A stretch of DNA of 64,000 bases, from assembly GCA_029851945.1 (NCBI GenBank), contig JARKUZ010000036.1, forward strand, positions 33,203 through 97,202, written 5' to 3'. Shown piece by piece: positions 34,423 to 43,405 of this stretch (the stretch's first letter is position 1; each line of letters starts with the position of its first letter). This stretch comes from Terrisporobacter sp. (GTDB lineage: Bacteria > Bacillota_A > Clostridia > Peptostreptococcales > Peptostreptococcaceae). The translations under genes and the position numbers were made by a program. Under the pieces are notes generated by a model that did no database searches, had not been told where the DNA came from, and saw nothing but the letters and a program-made list of their open reading frames with translations.

Positions 34423-35425
34423 TAGTGTAAATAAATTACCTAGTAAAAATATAAACATCAGATTACAAAAAGAAAATAGACAAAAAAGAATTATATATGT
34501 AATAGGACTAATGGTTATTGCATTTTCAGCACTATTCTTAATAGCAGGAGTAAATCTAGAACACATAGATTATGCTATGAGTCAAAGAATACCTAAGTTA
34601 ATAGCAATAGTATTAACCGGTGGATGTATAGCTTTTTCATCTATGATTTTTCAAACCATAACTAATAATAATATACTTACACCAAGTGTATTAGGTTTAG
34701 ATTCTTTATACATATTAGTTCAGACGCTTATAGTATTTATTGTTGGAATAGATAGCAAATTTATAGCAAGTAAAAGTCATAACTTTTTATTATCAGTAGT
34801 AATAATGGTTGTAGCATCTTTTATTTTATATAAAAAACTTTTTGAAAAAAGTGGGAATAATATATTTTTCTTACTTCTTGTAGGAATGATATTTGGAACT
34901 TTGTTTAAAAGTATGTCTACTTTCATGCAAGTTGTAATAGATCCAAATGAGTATGCTACTCTTCAAAATAGCTTACATGCAAGTTTTGGAAATATAAATA
35001 CAGAAATACTTTTAATAGCAGCCATAATGCTAATAGCAATAATACCATTTATATATGATGAACTTAAGTATTTAGATGTATTATGTTTAGGTAAAGATAA
35101 TGCCATAAATTTAGGCGTGGATTATGATAAAGTTGTTAAAAAGATGATAATAGTAGTATCTATATTAGTATCAATATCTACAGCTTTAGTAGGTCCTATA
35201 ACTTTCTTAGGACTATTAGTAGTAAACGTAACGAAGCAACTGCTAAGCACATATAAGCACAGTTACTTAATAGTAGCATCAATTCTTATAAGTATATCAA
35301 CATTAGTTGGTGGGCAATTCTTAGTAGAAAGAGTATTTAGCTTTAATACAACTCTAAGTGTAATTATAAACTTTGTAGGGGGAGTATATTTCATATACTT
35401 ATTGCTAAAGGAGAGTAAAGCATAA
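34412..35425 (+). CDS. yclO: Siderophore ABC transporter permease, YclO-like, 337 aa
   Basis: Second FecCD permease, with RIPKLIAIVLTGGCIAFSSMIFQTITNN and LGKDNAINLGVDYDKV. The N-terminus has ~25 extra basic, polar residues before the first membrane helix. AAGGAGG site inside the end of yclN. Forms a heterodimer with the first permease. Its stop overlaps the ATPase start by one base (TAATG). Confidence 0.92.
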   Translation: MQVSSVNKLPSKNINIRLQKENRQKRIIYVIGLMVIAFSALFLIAGVNLEHIDYAMSQRIPKLIAIVLTGGCIAFSSMIFQTITNNNILTPSVLGLDSLYILVQTLIVFIVGIDSKFIASKSHNFLLSVVIMVVASFILYKKLFEKSGNNIFFLLLVGMIFGTLFKSMSTFMQVVIDPNEYATLQNSLHASFGNINTEILLIAAIMLIAIIPFIYDELKYLDVLCLGKDNAINLGVDYDKVVKKMIIVVSILVSISTALVGPITFLGLLVVNVTKQLLSTYKHSYLIVASILISISTLVGGQFLVERVFSFNTTLSVIINFVGGVYFIYLLLKESKA

Positions 35426-36180
35426 TGATAGTAGTAAAAGATATAATAAAAAAATATTTAAATAAAGCAGTTGTTGATAATGTTTCAATAAATATAGAAA
35501 AAGGAAAAATAACATCTTTTATAGGACCAAATGGAGCTGGAAAAAGTACTGCCTTATCTATAATAACTAGATTAATGAAAAAAGATGGTGGAGAAGTTAT
35601 TATAGATGGAAAAAGATTAGAAGATTGGGACAATAAAGAATTATCTACTAAGATAGCTATATTAAAACAATCTAATCATATAAATCTAAAGCTTACAATA
35701 AGGGAACTTGTTGCTTTTGGAAGGTTTCCACATAGCCAAGGAAGGCTTACAGAAGAAGATAATAAATATATAGATGAAGCAATAGAATATATGAAGCTTA
35801 AAGATATAGAAGATAGATACTTAGATGAATTAAGTGGAGGACAAAGACAAAGAGCTTATATAGCAATGGTTATAGCTCAAAATACAGAATATGTATTTTT
35901 AGATGAACCACTTAATAATTTAGACATGAAGCATTCAGTTGAAATGATGAAGGTACTTAGAAATTTATGTGATGAGCTAGGAAAGACTGTAATTTTAGTT
36001 ATGCATGATATAAATTATACATCTTGTTATTCAGATTACATAGTAGCACTTAAAGATGGGAAAATAGCAAGGTATGGAAAAACTGATGAGATAATAAAAA
36101 AAGAAGTACTAGAAGAAATATATGAGATGGAATTTGATATCCAAGAGATAAATGGAGATAAAATTTGTATTTATTTCTAA
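35425..36180 (+). CDS. yclP: Siderophore ABC transporter ATPase, YclP-like, 251 aa
   Basis: Cytosolic ATPase with Walker A GPNGAGKST, signature LSGGQRQR, Walker B VFLDEPLNNLD and switch His (MHDINYT). Length normal for the FepC/YclP type. Energises the two permeases; coupled to the second by overlapping stop/start. Confidence 0.94.
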   Translation: MIVVKDIIKKYLNKAVVDNVSINIEKGKITSFIGPNGAGKSTALSIITRLMKKDGGEVIIDGKRLEDWDNKELSTKIAILKQSNHINLKLTIRELVAFGRFPHSQGRLTEEDNKYIDEAIEYMKLKDIEDRYLDELSGGQRQRAYIAMVIAQNTEYVFLDEPLNNLDMKHSVEMMKVLRNLCDELGKTVILVMHDINYTSCYSDYIVALKDGKIARYGKTDEIIKKEVLEEIYEMEFDIQEINGDKICIYF

Positions 36181-36247
36181 AAAATTTAAAATTTTAATGA
36201 TAAAGATAATCAATATAATATAACAAAAATTATTAGGAGGATGTATT

Positions 36248-37207
36248 ATGAATAAGAAAGTAGCAGCTATATCAGGCTTAGTTATAGCAGGATTAATAGG
36301 AGGGGCATTAATATTTTCAAATAAAGGCAATAAAGAAGTTGCATCTAAAGCAGATGAAACAGTTAAAGTAGAGCATGCCTTAGGAACTACAGAGGTAGGA
36401 GTTAATCCTAAGAGAGTGGTAGTTTTTGACTATGCAGCATTAGATGCAATGCAAAGTTTAGGTATAGATGGTGTAGTAGGAACTCCGCAATCATCTTCGA
36501 TACCAGAATATTTAAGTGAATACAAAGGATCTAAATACGGAAATGTTGGAGGCTTAAAAGAACCAAACTTAGAAAAGGTAAATGAACTTAAGCCAGACTT
36601 AATAATAATAAATGGAAGGCAACATAGTTTCTATGATAAATTCACGGAAATAGCACCAACTATATCATTATCAAAAGAAGATGGTAAGTACATGGAATCT
36701 TTTACTCACAATATGGAAGTTATAGGAGACATATTTGATAAAGAAGAACAGGTAGATGCTGAGTTAGCGAAGATAAATAAAAAAGTAGAAGAAATAAATA
36801 ATAAAGTAAAAGAAAAAGATTTAGATGCAACAACTTTAATGGTTAGTGATGGATCATTGAGTGTACTTGGATCAGAATCAAGATTTGGGATAATATATAA
36901 GAGCTTAGGATTTAAAGAGACAGATGAAAATGTAAAAAATTCAGATCATGGACAAGATGTTTCATTTGAATATATAGCAAGCCAAGATTCAGATTATATA
37001 TTTGTTGTTGATAAATCAGTTATATCTAGTGACGAAGGTCAAAAGCCAGCACAGGAAATATTAAATAATGAATTAATAAATAATACTAGGGCAGCTAAAG
37101 ATGGAAATATAGTTTATCTAGATACTCATTCATGGTATTTAAGTGATGGTGGAATAATATCTACAAATACTATGTTAGATGAGGTCGATGAAGCAATAAG
37201 CAAATAA
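36248..37207 (+). CDS. yclQ: Siderophore-binding protein, YclQ-like, without lipobox cysteine, 319 aa
   Basis: Class III periplasmic-binding-like fold (HALGTTEVGVNPKRVVVFDYAALD, LKPDLIIINGRQ), captures the ferric siderophore outside the cell. Residues 4-23 form a hydrophobic helix followed by FSNKGNK, but there is no Cys here or anywhere in the protein. It therefore cannot be a lipoprotein like the usual YclQ and is likely held by an uncleaved N-terminal helix, or released. TTAGGAGG site; last gene of the operon. Confidence 0.9.
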   Translation: MNKKVAAISGLVIAGLIGGALIFSNKGNKEVASKADETVKVEHALGTTEVGVNPKRVVVFDYAALDAMQSLGIDGVVGTPQSSSIPEYLSEYKGSKYGNVGGLKEPNLEKVNELKPDLIIINGRQHSFYDKFTEIAPTISLSKEDGKYMESFTHNMEVIGDIFDKEEQVDAELAKINKKVEEINNKVKEKDLDATTLMVSDGSLSVLGSESRFGIIYKSLGFKETDENVKNSDHGQDVSFEYIASQDSDYIFVVDKSVISSDEGQKPAQEILNNELINNTRAAKDGNIVYLDTHSWYLSDGGIISTNTMLDEVDEAISK

Positions 37208-37227
37208 TACAAATAAATGTAATTTAC

Positions 37228-37272
37228 TAAAAGTTGTATGAGGATGAGTTTAATTCTTATACAACTTTTAAT
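37228..37272 (+). terminator. Terminator of siderophore operon
   Basis: AAAAGTTGTAT pairs with ATACAACTTTT around a long loop; T-rich tail is short. Confidence 0.7.
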
Positions 37273-37443
37273 CTTTGGTGCTCATTATATAAATTACATT
37301 ATTTCTAAGAATAATATAGATATCATTTACTTATACATAAATTAGAAATATAATTATGTGGAGTACATAAAATTTTTAAAATATAAAATAGTTTTAAAAT
37401 ATTATATACAGTGTATAAATATATTGAAAGATGGAGGTAAACA

Positions 37444-39144
37444 ATGATAAAAGAATTCATAAAATATTACAAACCTTATAAAAAATTGTTTGTACTTGAT
37501 TTACTAGCTGCTTTCACGGTGGCACTATGTGACTTAGTTTATCCAATGATAACTAGAAGTATAATGGATGATGTTGTTCCAAATAAAGATACAAGAATGT
37601 TAGCTGTATTTGCAATATCTTTATTAGTTATATTTATTATAAAAGCAGGATTAAACTATTTTATGCAATATTGGGGGCATGTGGTTGGAGTAAGGATGCA
37701 AGCTGATATGAGAAGCTATGTATTTACTCATCTTCAAAAACTTCCAAGTTCTTATTTTAATAATAATAAAACAGGTGTTATAATGTCTAGAATAATAAAT
37801 GACCTTATGGAAATATCTGAATTGGCTCATCATGGACCAGAAGACTTATTCATATCTATTGTAATGTTATTTGGTTCATTCTTTATACTATTAGGAATAA
37901 ATATAGAACTTACACTAATAGTTTTTGCTATATTACCTATAATACTTTTATATGCTATAACTCAAAGAAAGAGAATGAATAAGGCATTTAAAGAAACTAG
38001 AGTAAAAACTGGTGATGTAAATGCTACTTTAGAAAATAGTATAGCAGGTATGAAAGTTACTAAATCATTCTGTACCCAAGAAGAGGAATTAGAAAAGTTT
38101 AATAAATCTAATAATATATTTAAATACGCTAGAGAAAGTGCATATAAGGTTATGGCACAGTATTTTTCAGGAATGTTTTTATTTATAGATTTATTAGAGC
38201 TAGTTGTTTTAATAGTAGCAGGATATTTCACTTATATGAACCGTATAACTTTAGGTGATTTTGCAGCTTATCTTTTATATGTAAAAATGTTTATACAACC
38301 AATTAGAAAATTAATAAACTTTACTGAACAATACCAAAATGGTATGACAGGATTTGAAAGATTTATGGAAATAATAAATGAAGAAACAGAAAAGGAAGCC
38401 AAAAATTCAATAGAACTTAGAAATGTAAAAGGTAATATAGAAATAGAAAATGTATCTTTTACATATGAAGATGAAAATCAAGTTTTAGATAATTTAAATT
38501 TATCTATAGAAGCGGGAAAAACAATAGCTTTAGTTGGTCCATCAGGCGGAGGAAAAACAACTCTATGTAACCTTATACCTAGGTTTTTTGATTTTGACGA
38601 AGGTAGTATAAAAATAGATGGAATAAATATTAAAGACGTAAGTTTAGATTCCTTAAGAAAAAATATAGGTGTTGTAGCACAGGATGTATTTTTATTTACA
38701 GGAACTATAAGAGATAATATTGTAATAGGAAAAACTGGTGCTACTGATGAAGAAATAGTAGACGCTTGTAAAAAGGCTAAAATACATGATTTTATACAAA
38801 CTCTTCCTAAAGGTTATGATACATATATAGGAGAAAGAGGAGTTAAATTATCAGGAGGACAAAAACAAAGAATTTCTATAGCTAGGATATTCTTAAAAAA
38901 TCCTCCAATAATGATACTAGATGAAGCGACATCAGCCCTTGACAACGTTACAGAATATGAAATACAAAAATCATTAGAAGAATTAAGCAAAGATAGAACA
39001 AATTTAGTTGTAGCTCATAGATTATCAACTATAAAAAATGCAGATGAGATAGTAGTATTAACGGAAAAAGGTATAGAGGAGAGAGGAACTCATAAGGAAC
39101 TTATAGAAAAAGGTGGAGTTTATTCAAAACTTCATAGGAAATAG
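37444..39144 (+). CDS. ABC exporter, fused permease-ATPase, 566 aa
   Basis: Half-transporter of the MsbA/BmrA type: six membrane helices (residues 1-310) then an ATPase with GPSGGGKTT, LSGGQKQR, MILDEATSALD and switch His in VVAHRLST. All catalytic residues are kept, so a homodimer is expected. Substrate unknown. Separate from the siderophore operon by a terminator, own GGAGG site. Next to an importer for siderophores, but no Fur box was seen. Confidence 0.9.
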   Translation: MIKEFIKYYKPYKKLFVLDLLAAFTVALCDLVYPMITRSIMDDVVPNKDTRMLAVFAISLLVIFIIKAGLNYFMQYWGHVVGVRMQADMRSYVFTHLQKLPSSYFNNNKTGVIMSRIINDLMEISELAHHGPEDLFISIVMLFGSFFILLGINIELTLIVFAILPIILLYAITQRKRMNKAFKETRVKTGDVNATLENSIAGMKVTKSFCTQEEELEKFNKSNNIFKYARESAYKVMAQYFSGMFLFIDLLELVVLIVAGYFTYMNRITLGDFAAYLLYVKMFIQPIRKLINFTEQYQNGMTGFERFMEIINEETEKEAKNSIELRNVKGNIEIENVSFTYEDENQVLDNLNLSIEAGKTIALVGPSGGGKTTLCNLIPRFFDFDEGSIKIDGINIKDVSLDSLRKNIGVVAQDVFLFTGTIRDNIVIGKTGATDEEIVDACKKAKIHDFIQTLPKGYDTYIGERGVKLSGGQKQRISIARIFLKNPPIMILDEATSALDNVTEYEIQKSLEELSKDRTNLVVAHRLSTIKNADEIVVLTEKGIEERGTHKELIEKGGVYSKLHRK

Positions 39145-39159
39145 TATGTTAGATATAAT

Positions 39160-39195
39160 AAAAAGATGATTCTAATATTAGAATCATCTTTTTTT
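39160..39195. terminator. Bidirectional terminator
   Basis: AAAAAGATGATTCTAAT pairs with ATTAGAATCATCTTTTT without loop, between convergent genes. Confidence 0.9.
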
Positions 39196-39196
39196 G

Positions 39197-39391
39197 TTAT
39201 AAATCAACCCAAGTTGATTTACCTGTATATATAAATTCTGTATGTCTACATTTAGGACAGACGTAAATTTTAAATATTAAATGTTCCTCTACATCAAAGA
39301 TAGCTTTAAAAAATCCACGGTCAGCCTCTTGCGAATCAAATCTATATTCTTTTAAAAATTCAAGGCTTGTGTCACATCTTAAACAGTTCAT
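39197..39391 (-). CDS. Small zinc-ribbon protein, 64 aa
   Basis: Two Cys pairs, CLRC near the N-terminus and CPKC near residue 45, predict one zinc ribbon. No DNA- or RNA-binding motif beyond that. It resembles small uncharacterised clostridial zinc-ribbon proteins; function unknown. Start behind AGGGGG. Monocistronic. Confidence 0.7.
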   Translation of the reverse strand: MNCLRCDTSLEFLKEYRFDSQEADRGFFKAIFDVEEHLIFKIYVCPKCRHTEFIYTGKSTWVDL

Positions 39392-39515
39392 AAAGTATTC
39401 CCCCTAGTAAATAAGTAATTAGTATAATTGTAAGAGATATTTAGACGAATTTGGTTGCAATATGGTTACATATACCTAAAGTATACAATAAGAGATATTA
39501 GAAAATTATAAAATC

Positions 39516-39529
39516 TTACAAAAGTGTAA
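39516..39529. promoter_or_regulatory. BceR-type operator
   Basis: TTACA-AAAG-TGTAA, a perfect 5-4-5 inverted repeat matching the TNACA-N4-TGTAA consensus described for BceR-like response regulators. It lies ~45 bases before a -10-like TAAAAT (39574-39579) and 82 bases before the BceA-like gene. Confidence 0.6.
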
Positions 39530-39610
39530 TGAAAATGAAAGATAAATAAATATGTAGATTTTTGGATTTAGTATAAAATACATATATAAGAAATCTAAGG
39601 AGGTTATTAA

Positions 39611-40378
39611 ATGAATAATATATTAAAAGTTGAAAATATAGAAAAATACTACGGGAATAAAGATAATATAACAAAGGCAATTGATAATATAAGTTTCAGA
39701 GTAGATGAAGGTGAATTTGTTGGTATAATGGGTCCTTCAGGAAGTGGTAAGACGACTTTATTAAATTGTATATCGACAATAGACAACGTATCTACAGGAA
39801 ATATAATAATAAATGGGCAAAATATAACGAGTTTAAAATCAAAAAAACTAGATAAGTTTAGACAAAATGAGCTAGGATTTATATTTCAAGACTTTAATCT
39901 TTTAGATACTTTAACAAACTATGAAAATATAGCATTAGCTCTTACTATAAAAGGGGAGAAACCATCTAATATAGATTCTAAAGTAAAAGAAGTAGCAAAA
40001 TACCTAGAAATAGAAAAAGTATTAAATAAATATCCACACCAAATATCAGGAGGTCAAAAGCAAAGAGTAGCATCAGCAAGGGCAATAGTTACAAATCCAT
40101 CATTAGTACTTGCAGACGAACCTACAGGAGCTTTAGATTCAAAAGCAGCAAGATTATTATTAGAAAGATTTGAGAGTTTAAATCAAGATTTAAAAGCAAC
40201 AATACTTATGGTTACACATGATGCTTTCACTGCAAGTTATGCTCATAGAATTCTATTTATAAAAGATGGAAAAATATTTAGTGAATTAGTAAGAGGCAAT
40301 GATACTAGAAAAGAGTTTTTCAATAGAATTATAGAAGTTATAACACTTCTTGGAGGTGATGACAACGATGTATTCTAA
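39611..40378 (+). CDS. BceA-like ABC transporter ATPase, 255 aa
   Basis: ATPase of the MacB/BceA group: GPSGSGKTT, ISGGQKQR, LADEPTGALD, and switch His in VTHDAF. Typical ENIEKYYGNKDN start. Partners with the large permease that overlaps it by 11 bases. Such pairs remove cell-wall-targeting peptides (bacitracin, lantibiotics) from lipid targets. CTAAGGAGG site. Confidence 0.92.
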   Translation: MNNILKVENIEKYYGNKDNITKAIDNISFRVDEGEFVGIMGPSGSGKTTLLNCISTIDNVSTGNIIINGQNITSLKSKKLDKFRQNELGFIFQDFNLLDTLTNYENIALALTIKGEKPSNIDSKVKEVAKYLEIEKVLNKYPHQISGGQKQRVASARAIVTNPSLVLADEPTGALDSKAARLLLERFESLNQDLKATILMVTHDAFTASYAHRILFIKDGKIFSELVRGNDTRKEFFNRIIEVITLLGGDDNDVF

Positions 40379-42377
40379 GATAGCAATAGGAAATGTAAAA
40401 AAGAGCTTCAAAGATTATGCTATATATTTTTTAACTCTAACTTTAGCTGTAAGTATATTCTATAGCTTTAATTCAATAGAATCTCAAAAAGCTGTTTTAG
40501 AGATGAATAATTCAACAATGGGATTTGTAGATACACTATCTAAGATTATAGGTGGAATATCTATATTTGTATCATTTATCTTAGGTAGCTTAATATTATA
40601 TGCAAATAATTTTTTAATAAAAAAACGTAAAAAAGAGCTTGGAATATATATGACTTTAGGTATGGGTAAAGGAAAAATATCTAAAATACTAATCTTAGAG
40701 ACATTTATAGTTGGAGTGATATCATTAGCAAGTGGACTTATATTAGGGCTAATAATGAGTCAAGGGTTATCATTATTTACATCTAAATTATTTGACGTAA
40801 GTATGAGTGAGTATAAATTTATTCTTTCTACAAGTGCAATAATCAAAACCATAATATATTTTGGAATAATATTTTTAATTGTTATGGCATTTAATGTAAT
40901 TATAATATCTAGATACAAGATAATAGATTTACTAACAGCAGGGAAAAAGAATGAAAATATAAGATTTAAAAATCCAATTATATATTTAATAACATTTATT
41001 TTATGCTTAATTTCAATAGGAACTGCATATAAGTTAATATTAGATGTTGGACTTAATGTTGAAGATATAAGATTTTCAATGTCAATAGGACTTGGTGTAG
41101 TTGGTACATTTTTATTTTTCTATAGTTTAGCTGGATTTGGATTATATATATTTAAAAATAGTAAAAATATTTATTTTAAAGGATTAAATATTTTTATAAC
41201 AAAGCAAATAAATAGTAAAATTAATACAAACTTTATATCAATGTCTATTATATGTCTAATGTTATTTTTAACTATGGGGATGTTATCAACTGGAATAGGA
41301 TTTAAAAATGCATTAGAAAAAGGACTTGAGAAAACAACACCATTTGATGCCAGTGCGAGAATATTTGCACATGAAGATGAGAAAGTTAAGAGTATAAAAG
41401 AAGCTTTAAATAATTTAGGATTTAAATTTAATGATAAAGACAAATATGTATACTATAATACATATGAGTCAGGTTTTGAAATGAAGAATCTAAATAAAGG
41501 TTTAGATAAGGAAAATCAAAAGAATTTAAACAAGATAGAAGACTTAGATGCTAATTTTATAAAAATATCAGAATACAATGACATAAGAAAACTAGAGGGT
41601 AAAAAAAGCATAGATTTAGGTAAGAATGAAGTTTTAATTATGTCAAATAATAATATGGCTAGCAAAATAATAAATAACTTTTTAGAAAATAATAAAGAGA
41701 TAAAAATAGATAAAAAAGATTATAAGGTTAAAAATGAAAAGGCTATAGAGGACTCTCTTCATACAACTGCTATAGCTGACAATATGTTTACTATAGTAGT
41801 TAATGATGATTTAACAAACAAACTTAAAGTTAGAGAATCTTATTTAACTGTGAATTTTGGAGAAAACAGCAAGCAATCGGAAGAAAAATTATCTAAGTTA
41901 TTTGATGATTTTAAAAATGATAAGATTGACTATAAAAACTCACCATTTATCTATGGAGAAACTAAGGCTCAAGTATATGCAGAAAGTAAAGGTATGACAA
42001 CAACTATGTTATTTATAGGTATATACCTAGGAATAATATTCTTAATATCTAGTATGGCAGTATTAGCATTACAACAGTTATCAGAAGCAAGTGATAGTAT
42101 AGAAAGATATAAATCACTAAGAAGAATAGGTGCAAATGATAAAATGATAAATAAAAGTATATTTATACAAACATTAATATACTTTAGTTTACCAATAGGT
42201 CTTGCATTTATACATTCTATAGTTGGTATAAAAGTATCAAATGAGTTTATAGCTATGTACAACAAGCCAGATATCGGATTATCATCTTTAATAACTGCGT
42301 TAATATTTATGTTTATATATGTTGGATATTTCTATGCAACTTATACTGGATATAAAAATATAGTTAAAAATTCATAA
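40368..42377 (+). CDS. BceB-like ABC transporter permease, 669 aa
   Basis: FtsX-family permease with ten membrane helices: two FtsX modules and a ~220-residue extracellular domain between helices 7 and 8 (from about residue 310 to 540), the hallmark of BceB peptide-resistance permeases. GGAGGTGATGACAACG before ATG 40368 makes the longer frame at 40350 unlikely. No histidine kinase or response regulator lies beside it, although BceB usually works with a BceS sensor. Confidence 0.9.
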   Translation: MYSKIAIGNVKKSFKDYAIYFLTLTLAVSIFYSFNSIESQKAVLEMNNSTMGFVDTLSKIIGGISIFVSFILGSLILYANNFLIKKRKKELGIYMTLGMGKGKISKILILETFIVGVISLASGLILGLIMSQGLSLFTSKLFDVSMSEYKFILSTSAIIKTIIYFGIIFLIVMAFNVIIISRYKIIDLLTAGKKNENIRFKNPIIYLITFILCLISIGTAYKLILDVGLNVEDIRFSMSIGLGVVGTFLFFYSLAGFGLYIFKNSKNIYFKGLNIFITKQINSKINTNFISMSIICLMLFLTMGMLSTGIGFKNALEKGLEKTTPFDASARIFAHEDEKVKSIKEALNNLGFKFNDKDKYVYYNTYESGFEMKNLNKGLDKENQKNLNKIEDLDANFIKISEYNDIRKLEGKKSIDLGKNEVLIMSNNNMASKIINNFLENNKEIKIDKKDYKVKNEKAIEDSLHTTAIADNMFTIVVNDDLTNKLKVRESYLTVNFGENSKQSEEKLSKLFDDFKNDKIDYKNSPFIYGETKAQVYAESKGMTTTMLFIGIYLGIIFLISSMAVLALQQLSEASDSIERYKSLRRIGANDKMINKSIFIQTLIYFSLPIGLAFIHSIVGIKVSNEFIAMYNKPDIGLSSLITALIFMFIYVGYFYATYTGYKNIVKNS

Positions 42378-42381
42378 TATA

Positions 42382-42421
42382 TAAAACAAGCTAGATATGG
42401 TATATATCTAGCTTGTTTTAT
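42382..42421 (+). terminator. bceAB terminator
   Basis: TAAAACAAGCTAGATAT pairs with ATATCTAGCTTGTTTTA. Confidence 0.9.
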
Positions 42422-42482
42422 ATATACAATAAAAAAGTTCTAGTTTAATGTGGAACTTATAACAATTTTTTTTAATACTAAA

Positions 42483-42522
42483 CTAAAAAGGAGCTATTAG
42501 AAATCTAATATAGCTCCTTTTT
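42483..42522 (-). terminator. Terminator of HTH/DUF2975 operon
   Basis: CTAAAAAGGAGCTATTAG pairs with CTAATATAGCTCCTTTTTAG; on the minus strand a T run follows. Confidence 0.85.
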
Positions 42523-42530
42523 AGCATTAT

Positions 42531-42755
42531 TTACTTCAATCTTTCATCATCTTCATCTACATATTCTAATATGTCTCCTGGTTGACAGTTTAGTATTTTA
42601 CATATTGAATCTAATGTAGTAAATCTTACAGCTTTGGCTTTATTATTTTTTAATATAGATAGATTAGCCATAGTTATACCAAGTTCCTTGGAGAGTTGGG
42701 TAGAACTAATCTTTCTTTTAGCCATCATAACATCTAAGTTTACAAGAATTGGCAT
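42531..42755 (-). CDS. XRE-type HTH regulator (YozG-like), 74 aa
   Basis: Single Cro/CI-type HTH (VMMAKRKISSTQLSKELGITMANLSILKNNKAKAVRFTTLDSICKIL) with an acidic tail. This short type is usually encoded after a DUF2975 membrane protein, as here. GAGGAA 6 bases before ATG 42755 fixes the start; the longer frame to 42791 overlaps the upstream gene. Confidence 0.92.
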   Translation of the reverse strand: MPILVNLDVMMAKRKISSTQLSKELGITMANLSILKNNKAKAVRFTTLDSICKILNCQPGDILEYVDEDDERLK

Positions 42756-42768
42756 AAAATATTCCTCA

Positions 42769-43260
42769 CTAAATTGTTTTATCATTTTCATCTTTTATCT
42801 TTGTAGCTGTCTCAAATAATTGAGATAGAGTAAGACATAATAATCCTATAACTAGGCAGACAAAAGTAACTACTATAATTGCTGGAATTATAAGAGTATC
42901 ATTAAATGGGATTACAAAGTACTTTAGATATAATAAGCATCCAGAAAATATAATAATTTCACTAAAAGAACAGATAGATATAGTTTTTAGAGCTTTTGAA
43001 CTGGCCATAGTAAAAGGTATATTTTTTATAATTAATCTACAAAGTTTTTTTAATTTAAATAAAGATATCATATAAGGTATAAAACATAAGTATACACAAA
43101 TTGATACATTAATCATTATTGAGTTAAGTTGTGATATAGGTATTTGTGTTTTAAATAAAGCTATACTTATCATTGGTGTAGTTAGGAGCAAAACACCTGT
43201 AATAAATATTCCTATTAATATAATAACATTTAATATTTTAGAATTTAAGCTTTTTATCAT
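42769..43260 (-). CDS. DUF2975 membrane protein, 163 aa
   Basis: Four hydrophobic helices (about residues 10-30, 48-68, 95-115, 125-150) in the DUF2975 pattern. The family's function is not known; the constant pairing with a small HTH protein suggests a membrane partner that senses or restrains the regulator. Starts an operon with the HTH gene 13 bases downstream. Confidence 0.85.
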   Translation of the reverse strand: MIKSLNSKILNVIILIGIFITGVLLLTTPMISIALFKTQIPISQLNSIMINVSICVYLCFIPYMISLFKLKKLCRLIIKNIPFTMASSKALKTISICSFSEIIIFSGCLLYLKYFVIPFNDTLIIPAIIVVTFVCLVIGLLCLTLSQLFETATKIKDENDKTI

Positions 43261-43362
43261 TTTTATTTACCTCTCTTAAAAAATATATATTATACACCTA
43301 TAATAAATATAAAATTATCGTTTGTCAATAAAAATACATAATATTACAATAATGTAATGTAC

Positions 43363-43398
43363 AAAAAAACTGTAGATAGCAAAAGGCTTTTCTACAGC
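43363..43398 (-). terminator. Terminator of the 506-aa HTH gene
   Basis: On the minus strand CTGTAGA pairs with TCTACAG, then TTTTTTT. Confidence 0.8.
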
Positions 43399-43405
43399 TT
43401 CAACT

